A model generated the notes under the pieces. It saw only the letters and a program-made list of their open reading frames with translations. It did not search any database and was not told the origin of the DNA. DNA of 10,580 nucleotides, taken from contig DHSK01000062.1 in NCBI GenBank assembly GCA_002408445.1, positions 1 to 10,580 on the forward strand, read 5' to 3'. Position 1 is the stretch's first letter, and every line of letters begins with the position of its first letter. Position numbers and translations under genes: made by a program. The stretch comes from Syntrophomonas sp. UBA5288 (lineage in GTDB: Bacteria > Bacillota > Syntrophomonadia > Syntrophomonadales > Syntrophomonadaceae). Below are positions 5,988 to 10,580 of the stretch, piece after piece.

Positions 5988-6120
5988 TGTTCCGCACCCC
6001 AAATGTTGGACACATTTACTGGGCGGCTACCAAGGACTGAGTTCTGTATTGAACAGGGCTCAGTCCTTTAAGTTTGCATTTAATCCGGTAGTTGTTCTAG
6101 TATACGTACCTGGTATTTTG
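5988..6120 (-). mobile_element. Remnant of an IS3-family insertion sequence (transposase end plus terminal repeat)
   Basis: Read on the minus strand, the segment encodes RIKCKLKGLSPVQYRT followed by QSLVAAQ and a stop (6016-6018), the typical C-terminus of an IS3-family (IS150-like) OrfB integrase. Upstream, NN and an in-frame TAG (6097-6099) occur within what should be YxxYNN, and homology fades beyond about 6120, so the gene is broken and truncated. Past the stop, the + strand sequence starting TGTTCCGCACCCC at 5988 and continuing AAATGTTGGACA to 6012 resembles the terminal inverted repeat of this group, which starts with TG. No matching second end is visible in the window. It lies directly downstream of the radical SAM operon. 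Confidence 0.75.
6032..6068. terminator. Strong hairpin inside the IS remnant, possible terminator
   Basis: AAGGACTGAG (6032-6041) pairs perfectly with CTCAGTCCTT (6059-6068). The stem continues through TTCTGT/ACAGGG with two G-T pairs, giving about 16 bp with a five-base loop at 6048-6052. TAAGTTT follows on the + strand, so only a weak T tail is present. It lies in the coding end of the IS transposase, where such hairpins recur in related elements. It is the only candidate terminator I see after the DUF4130 gene. Confidence 0.45.
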
Positions 6121-6177
6121 GATTTTTTTTGTTTCTGGTAGTATTTGCTCTGCCAGGTTGACAATTTAATATTTTGC

Positions 6178-6205
6178 TTGCATTTTTGAAATATTATCGT
6201 ATAAT
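6178..6205 (+). promoter_or_regulatory. Possible relic promoter of the Rrf2 pseudogene
   Basis: A perfect -10 hexamer TATAAT (6200-6205) lies about 50 nt upstream of the pseudogene start. The -35 is poor: TTGCAT (6178-6183) at 16-nt spacing matches three of six positions. A consensus-like TTGACA occurs at 6158-6163 but is too far upstream. The call rests mainly on the -10 and its position in front of an intact ribosome binding site. Confidence 0.35.
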
Positions 6206-6254
6206 ATATTTAATTATTAAACATATCGGATTACTTGGTAAAGAGGTGATAAAA

Positions 6255-6375
6255 TTGCTGGTATCAACAAAAGGTCATTATGATTTGAAATGCAATGGTT
6301 GACTTGGCCATAAACTCGACTAGCGAACATGTAGTTTGAATAGCCGAAAAGCAAAATATTTCTTCTAATTATTTT
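6255..6375 (+). pseudogene. Frameshifted, truncated Rrf2/CymR-like transcription regulator
   Basis: TTG 6255, preceded by GAGGTG (6243-6248), begins LVSTKGHYDLK, the N-terminus of Rrf2-family regulators (usually STKGRYGLRAMVDLA). A single extra T at 6291 then shifts the frame. In the next frame AMVDLAINSTSEHVV continues exactly where the family should, followed by TGA (6337-6339) and then IAEKQNISSNY, the family's helix-turn-helix region. Homology ends near 6372 and a stop follows, so about 100 residues are missing. Rrf2 proteins such as CymR repress sulfur and cysteine genes, and this relic sits just upstream of the sulfate transport operon. The assignment comes from motif recall, but the collinear match across the frameshift makes it convincing. 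Confidence 0.78.
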
Positions 6376-6567
6376 TTTCACATCTAACTCTATTAATATT
6401 ATAGGGATAATAATAAATCTGATAGGGATAAGCACAAACCATAACCCAGTAAATCGCTCGAGATTATAATTAAGATTCTAAAATGGATGTGCTTCATATT
6501 TATAAAAATATACCGAAACATATATGATTAAGCCCACTGAAAAAATTTAAAGGAGAGGTTAATTAAT
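6376..6567 (+). promoter_or_regulatory. AT-rich upstream region of the sulfate operon
   Basis: No gene is visible here. The decamer ATAGGGATAA occurs twice in direct orientation (6401-6410 and 6422-6431), 21 bp apart, about two helical turns, which suggests paired regulator sites. A short imperfect palindrome CTATTAATATTATAG (6390-6404) overlaps the first copy. Candidate -10 boxes are TATAAT (6465-6470) and TATGAT (6523-6528), but neither has a good -35 at the right distance, so the sbp promoter is not fixed. AAGGAGAGG (6550-6558) is the sbp ribosome binding site. Confidence 0.4.
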
Positions 6568-7635
6568 ATGGAAAGATTGAAAAAAAGAAAATTGATATTA
6601 AAAAGTTTAATAGGGTTACTGGTAATTTCGATTCTGGTTTCAATTGCCGGCTGCGGCAAAACCGCTCCAAAGACAACAAAATCTGAAGATACTAAACCGG
6701 TCAGCCTGCTTAATGTCTCCTATGATCCTACCCGGGAGCTTTACCAGGAATACAACACTGCCTTTGCAGCCTATTGGAAAGAAAAAACCGGGCAGGAGGT
6801 TACCATTGACCAATCACACGGAGGATCAGGCAAGCAGGCCCGGGCGGTATTGGATGGTTTGCAGGCAGATGTTGTAACCCTGGCTTTGGCATATGATATT
6901 GATTCTATCAACACGAATAAAGAAATTATAAATAAAGATTGGCAGAAACGTTTAGCCAGCAATTCCACCCCTTATACATCGACTATAGTCTTCCTGGTGA
7001 GAAAGGGAAATTCCAAGAACATAAAGGACTGGAACGACCTAACGAGGGCTGGAGTATCAGTAATTACTCCTAATCCGAAAACTTCCGGCGGGGCTCGCTG
7101 GAATTACCTGGCTGCCTGGGGCTATGCGCTTAAGAATAATGGCAACGATGCCGCCCAAGCCCAGAAATTTGTTAAAGCTTTATATAAAAACGTACCGGTA
7201 CTTGATTCAGGAGCCCGCGATTCAACTATAACCTTTACTGAGCGAGGCATTGGCGATGTGCTTATCGCGTGGGAAAATGAAGCATTTCTATCCATCAAGG
7301 ACTCTAAAAATGCGGATAAATACGAAATTGTGGTTCCTTCCATAAGTATATTAGCTGAGCCCCCGGTTGCGGTTGTCGATTCAGTTGTAGACAAAAAGGG
7401 AACCCGTAAAGTTGCAGAAGCTTATCTACAGTATCTGTATAGTGAAAAAAGTCAGGAAATAGCGGCCAAAAACTTCTACAGACCCCGGAATGAAACGGTT
7501 GCCAAGAAATATGCGTCACAGTTCCCTCAGATTAACCTTTTTACTATTGACGATGTTTTCGGCGGTTGGAACAAGGCTCAAGAGGAACATTTTGCTGATG
7601 GCGGTATATTCGACCAAATTTACACCAAGAAATAA
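6568..7635 (+). CDS. sbp: Sulfate-binding lipoprotein (sulfate ABC transporter receptor)
   Basis: This 355-residue extracytoplasmic receptor captures sulfate (possibly thiosulfate) and delivers it to the CysT/CysW channel. A positively charged, hydrophobic N-terminus ends in the lipobox IAGC with Cys29 as the predicted lipid-anchored residue, as expected for a Gram-positive-type cell. The family signatures are clear: SYDPTRELYQEYN, DQSHGGSGKQARAV, NPKTSGGARWNYLAAWGYA and ERGIGDVLIAWENEA. The length is normal for the family once the linker after Cys29 is counted. AAGGAGAGG lies 9 nt upstream of the ATG. It is the first gene of the operon and is separated from cysT by a hairpin with a T-run, which may let the receptor be made in excess of the permease. 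Confidence 0.95.
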   Translation: MERLKKRKLILKSLIGLLVISILVSIAGCGKTAPKTTKSEDTKPVSLLNVSYDPTRELYQEYNTAFAAYWKEKTGQEVTIDQSHGGSGKQARAVLDGLQADVVTLALAYDIDSINTNKEIINKDWQKRLASNSTPYTSTIVFLVRKGNSKNIKDWNDLTRAGVSVITPNPKTSGGARWNYLAAWGYALKNNGNDAAQAQKFVKALYKNVPVLDSGARDSTITFTERGIGDVLIAWENEAFLSIKDSKNADKYEIVVPSISILAEPPVAVVDSVVDKKGTRKVAEAYLQYLYSEKSQEIAAKNFYRPRNETVAKKYASQFPQINLFTIDDVFGGWNKAQEEHFADGGIFDQIYTKK

Positions 7636-7654
7636 GCCGAATAAGCAGTAATAA

Positions 7655-7714
7655 AATGGGACGGTTCTAATGCGTTTACCGATATAGATCCGAGAATCGT
7701 TCCATTATTTTTTT
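7655..7714 (+). terminator. Terminator-like hairpin between sbp and cysT
   Basis: AATGGGACGGTTCT (7655-7668) pairs with AGAATCGTTCCATT (7693-7706) over 14 bp including two G-T pairs. The loop is 24 nt, and A plus seven T (7707-7714) follow immediately. This has the form of an intrinsic terminator, and the cysT ribosome binding site starts at once after it. Partial termination here would reduce permease and ATPase mRNA relative to sbp. The arm shares the GGGACGGTTCT core with the repeat at 68-78. Confidence 0.7.
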
Positions 7715-7725
7715 GAGGTGGAGTT

Positions 7726-8568
7726 ATGAACTTAACAATTAAACCCAAACAGCCAAGTGTTATACCAGGATTTGGTATTACCATGGGTTTTTCCTTGCTA
7801 TACCTTAGCTTGCTGGTTTTAATTCCTGTTTCAATGGTTTTTATCAATAGCTCAAGTATGGGTTGGAAAGCATTTTGGGAAACAGTTTCTTCGGAAAGAG
7901 TGCTGGCTTCTCTAAAAGTATCTTTTAGTACCTCTTTTCTGGCCGCTGCTGTAAATTCAATTTTTGGACTTCTTATGGCGTGGGTTCTGGAAAGATATTC
8001 ATTCCCGGGGCGAAAAATCATAGACGGCTTGATTGATTTGCCTTTTGCCCTGCCCACCGCTGTTGCAGGTATCACCCTTACCACCCTGTATGCTCAAACC
8101 GGGTGGATAGGAAAGCTGTTTGCTCCATTGGGGATAAAGATATCATATACTCCCTTGGGAATAACCTTGGCTTTGATTTTTATAAGCTTTCCATTTGTAG
8201 TAAGAACAGTCCAGCCGGTTTTACAAAGCTTTGACCATGAGGCGGAAGAAGCCGCTGCATGTCTGGGGGCAACCAGGTTGCAAACCTTTTACAAAATTAT
8301 TATACCTGCGCTGCTCCCAGCGATTATAACTGGTTTTGCTCTGGCTTTTGCCAGGGCTTTGGGTGAATATGGATCGGTTGTTTTTATTTCCGGCAATATG
8401 CCCATGCAAACCGAAATAACACCTTTGTTAATCAGGACCAAGCTGGAACAATATGATTACGCAGGTGCTACCGCTATTGCAGCGATAATGCTGATTATGT
8501 CCTTTATCATGCTGTTATTTATTAATATTACCCAGTGGTGGGTCGGCAACCGAGAAAAGGCAGTTTAG
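7726..8568 (+). CDS. cysT: Sulfate ABC transporter permease CysT (CysU)
   Basis: This 280-residue inner-membrane permease forms the sulfate channel with CysW. About six hydrophobic helices are visible, starting at residues 15-40. The cytoplasmic EAA coupling loop that contacts CysA is present as EEAAACLGATRLQTFYKIIIPALLPA, split here as EEAAACLGATRL then QTFYKIIIPALLPA. DLPFALPTAVAGITLTTLY and RALGEYGSVVFISGN are typical CysT segments. The ATG is fixed by GAGGTGGAG (7715-7723). It is followed by cysW after a 10-nt gap, so the two are probably translated together. Expression may depend on read-through of the hairpin at 7655-7714. Confidence 0.94.
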   Translation: MNLTIKPKQPSVIPGFGITMGFSLLYLSLLVLIPVSMVFINSSSMGWKAFWETVSSERVLASLKVSFSTSFLAAAVNSIFGLLMAWVLERYSFPGRKIIDGLIDLPFALPTAVAGITLTTLYAQTGWIGKLFAPLGIKISYTPLGITLALIFISFPFVVRTVQPVLQSFDHEAEEAAACLGATRLQTFYKIIIPALLPAIITGFALAFARALGEYGSVVFISGNMPMQTEITPLLIRTKLEQYDYAGATAIAAIMLIMSFIMLLFINITQWWVGNREKAV

Positions 8569-8578
8569 GGGTGGTAAA

Positions 8579-9436
8579 ATGGCTGGAAAAAAATACAACA
8601 ATGCGGGGAACGGCTCGAAAGCTGTGCCCATTATTCTTATTAGTGTAGCCTTAATATTTTTTACCGTAATACTGTTGGTGCCGCTGATTTCAGTGTTTGT
8701 AAAAGCTTTTGAACAGGGGGCAGAGCTATATTTTGCATCGATTAGTGATCCTATGGCTCTGCAAGCTATAAAGCTTACTCTCCTTACTATAGGGATTGCT
8801 GTTCCGATAAATACGGCGTTTGGTCTGACCGTTGCCTGGGCGGTGGCCAAATTCAGCTTTAAGGGTAAGAATTTATTAATTACTTTTATTGATTTGCCGT
8901 TTTCAATTTCACCGGTTGTGGCAGGACTTATATTTGTTTTGCTTTTTAGCACCACCCATGGTCTTTTCGCGCCGCAATTAAACGCCTGGGATTTACAGAT
9001 AATTTTTGCGCCGCCCGGGATCATACTGGCAACCTTATTTGTAACCCTTCCTTTTGTGGCCAGAGAACTGATACCTTTGATGGAGGCTCAGGGAACTGCC
9101 GAAGAGGAAGCGGCACTTACCCTGGGAGCAAGTGGCTTGAAAACTTTCCTGTTCATAACACTGCCCAATGTGAAATGGGCACTATTATATGGGGTTATGC
9201 TTACTACGGCGAGGGCTGCCGGAGAGTTTGGCGCAGTTTCGGTTGTGTCGGGGCACATAAGAGGCCTCACCAACACGATACCCCTCCATGTTGAGATATT
9301 GTACAACGAATACAAATTTACCGCGGCTTTTGCAGTCGCATCACTTTTAACCATAATTGCAATCATCAATCTGATTATTAAAAATGTGGTGGATTGGAAA
9401 ATAAAGCAGCAAGATAAAATGTCGGCTAGGTATTAA
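8579..9436 (+). CDS. cysW: Sulfate ABC transporter permease CysW
   Basis: This 285-residue inner-membrane permease is the second half of the sulfate channel. It has about six hydrophobic helices after a short polar N-terminus. The EAA loop reads EEEAALTLGASGLKTFLFI followed by TLPN. DLPFSISPVVAGLIFVLLF and RAAGEFGAVSVVSGHIRG are characteristic of CysW. The final hydrophobic helix is followed by a basic tail. AGGGGTGG just upstream serves as ribosome binding site and overlaps the cysT stop. cysA follows after 14 nt. No truncation or frameshift is seen. Confidence 0.94.
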   Translation: MAGKKYNNAGNGSKAVPIILISVALIFFTVILLVPLISVFVKAFEQGAELYFASISDPMALQAIKLTLLTIGIAVPINTAFGLTVAWAVAKFSFKGKNLLITFIDLPFSISPVVAGLIFVLLFSTTHGLFAPQLNAWDLQIIFAPPGIILATLFVTLPFVARELIPLMEAQGTAEEEAALTLGASGLKTFLFITLPNVKWALLYGVMLTTARAAGEFGAVSVVSGHIRGLTNTIPLHVEILYNEYKFTAAFAVASLLTIIAIINLIIKNVVDWKIKQQDKMSARY

Positions 9437-9450
9437 GTTGGAGGTAGGTT

Positions 9451-10524
9451 ATGAGTATTGAATTTTCCAATATTACTAAGAGCTTTGATTCATTTACGGC
9501 GCTTAACGATATCAGTTTAAAGATAAATACCGGCGAACTTGTTGCTCTGCTGGGACCTTCGGGTTCAGGCAAGACGACCCTTTTAAGAATTATCGCCGGA
9601 CTTGAAACAGCAGATACCGGAAGCATTATTTTTGATGGTGAAGATAATACGGACAAAAGTACCCAGGACAGAAAGGTAGGATTCGTATTCCAGCATTATG
9701 CCCTTTTTAAGCATATGACTGTTTTCGAAAATATAGCCTTCGGGTTAAAAGTCAGACCTTCCAGGCAAAGGCCCAGCAAAGAGGCAATTAATCAAAAAGT
9801 GCATGAACTCCTGTCTCTGGTTAAGCTGGAGGGATTGGCCAAACGGTATCCTGCCCAGCTCTCAGGCGGCCAACGCCAAAGAATAGCCTTGGCCAGGGCT
9901 TTAGCCGTAGAACCCAAGGTTTTATTACTTGACGAACCATTTGGAGCTTTGGATGCCAAAGTCAGAAAAGAATTACGCAGATGGCTCAGAAAGTTACATG
10001 ACGAATACCCTATAACCAGTGTTTTCGTCACCCATGATCAGGAGGAAGCGCTTGATGTGGCGGACAGAATTATAATTCTGCATGAAGGTAATATAGAACA
10101 GATGGGTACCCCGGAGGAGGTATATGATAATCCGGCCAACCCGTTTGTTTATAACTTTCTGGGCAATGTTAATCTTTTTCATGGCAGAATGCATGACGGA
10201 AAGATCGAGCTGGGTTCAATAAAAGTTGATGCACCCGAGCATATGGATACCAAGGATAAGGATGTAGTAAGTTATATACGCCCTCACGATATTGAGATCA
10301 GGCTTAAACCAGATGGAACCAAATTCATTGAAGCGGAGGTATTTTTTATTAGGGCGGTCGGTCCGACGGTATATCTTGAATTGAAGAGACTGGACAATGG
10401 AGATTATATTGAGGCCGAAATCAGCCGAGAGGTGTACCGGGAACTTGAACTGAAGGAAAAACAAAGGGTTTATGTAAGACCTCGAAATTTTAAGGTCTTT
10501 GTACCTGAAGATTATGTAATTTAA
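9451..10524 (+). CDS. cysA: Sulfate ABC transporter ATP-binding protein CysA
   Basis: This 357-residue cytoplasmic ATPase powers the Sbp-CysTW importer. The motifs are Walker A GPSGSGKT (35-42), Q-loop FQHYALF (Gln81), signature LSGGQRQR (137-144), Walker B VLLLDE (157-162), the FGALDA D-loop, and the switch histidine in THDQEEA (His195). RRWLRKLHDE (176-185) is a CysA hallmark that separates it from other importer ATPases. The C-terminal third (about 240-357) is the regulatory TOBE-type domain. The ATG is fixed by GGAGG (9440-9444), 6 nt upstream. It is the last gene of the operon; the 56 nt after its stop contain no convincing terminator. Confidence 0.95.
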   Translation: MSIEFSNITKSFDSFTALNDISLKINTGELVALLGPSGSGKTTLLRIIAGLETADTGSIIFDGEDNTDKSTQDRKVGFVFQHYALFKHMTVFENIAFGLKVRPSRQRPSKEAINQKVHELLSLVKLEGLAKRYPAQLSGGQRQRIALARALAVEPKVLLLDEPFGALDAKVRKELRRWLRKLHDEYPITSVFVTHDQEEALDVADRIIILHEGNIEQMGTPEEVYDNPANPFVYNFLGNVNLFHGRMHDGKIELGSIKVDAPEHMDTKDKDVVSYIRPHDIEIRLKPDGTKFIEAEVFFIRAVGPTVYLELKRLDNGDYIEAEISREVYRELELKEKQRVYVRPRNFKVFVPEDYVI

Positions 10525-10560
10525 GGACTTCATTTGTCATTGCTATGAATAACGGTTTTT

Positions 10561-10580
10561 TGTCATCCTGAACGTAGTGA
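10561..10580. repeat. Possible start of a dispersed repeat at the window edge
   Basis: TGTCATCCTGAACGTAGTGA resembles, from memory, the widespread TGTCATCCTGAGCGAAGCGAA-like sequences scattered between genes in many bacterial genomes. A run of T (10555-10561) precedes it. The window ends inside the element, so its extent and copy number cannot be judged. Confidence 0.35.

Noticed and set aside
6324..6338. Second LexA-like sequence, CGAACATGTAGTTTG
   Set aside because: The half-sites are separated by five bases instead of four, and the stretch is explained as decayed Rrf2 coding sequence (SEHVV).
6217..6435. 72-codon minus-strand frame in the gap before sbp
   Set aside because: It overlaps the clear Rrf2 remnant on the other strand and shows no domain or ribosome binding site.
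8515..9024. 169-codon minus-strand frame inside cysW
   Set aside because: It is opposite a strongly conserved permease, with no start signals and no recognisable motif.
10529..10561. Terminator after cysA
   Set aside because: TTCAT/ATGAA gives only a 5-bp stem, and the T-run is not adjacent to it, so the evidence is insufficient.

Overview
The window looks like chromosome from an anaerobic Firmicute (Clostridia or Negativicutes; the sequence alone does not settle which). The grounds are strong GGAGG-type ribosome binding sites, frequent TTG starts, Bacillus-type promoter and LexA-box sequences, and gene families common in those groups. All intact genes are on the + strand.

Layout. (1) 1-266: a repeat-rich, hairpin-forming leader with no recognisable riboswitch. 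(2) 267-3045: a four-gene group II ECF transporter operon for Ni2+ or Co2+: CbiM/NikM substrate-binding component, a small PDGLE-type CbiN/NikN protein, CbiQ/EcfT, and CbiO ATPase with an unusual His-rich tail. (3) 3138-3843: a complete type II toxin-antitoxin operon (Phd/YefM antitoxin, RelE/ParE toxin) with an 11-bp palindromic operator over its promoter and a hairpin terminator. (4) 3857-5962: an uncharacterised two-gene DNA-repair-like operon, a radical SAM protein with a C-terminal helix-hairpin-helix plus a stand-alone DUF4130-type partner. It is GC-rich compared with its surroundings and is preceded by a near-consensus Firmicutes LexA (SOS) box overlapping the -35 of a good promoter. 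(5) 5963-6567: a decayed stretch holding the end of an IS3-family insertion sequence (minus strand, internal stop) and a frameshifted, truncated Rrf2/CymR-like regulator pseudogene. (6) 6568-10524: a sulfate uptake operon, sbp-cysT-cysW-cysA, with a strong hairpin plus T-run between sbp and cysT. (7) 10525-10580: the window ends in what looks like the start of a dispersed repeat.

How the genes work together. The metal transporter and the sulfate transporter are each complete. CbiM binds the ion, CbiQ couples it to CbiO, and the small PDGLE protein assists. Sbp is the lipoprotein receptor that feeds CysT/CysW, powered by CysA. The most informative undescribed element is the radical SAM/DUF4130 pair. 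Its biochemical role is not established, and the predicted SOS control supports a DNA-damage function. The Rrf2 relic beside the sulfate genes suggests that a local sulfur-metabolism regulator has been lost.
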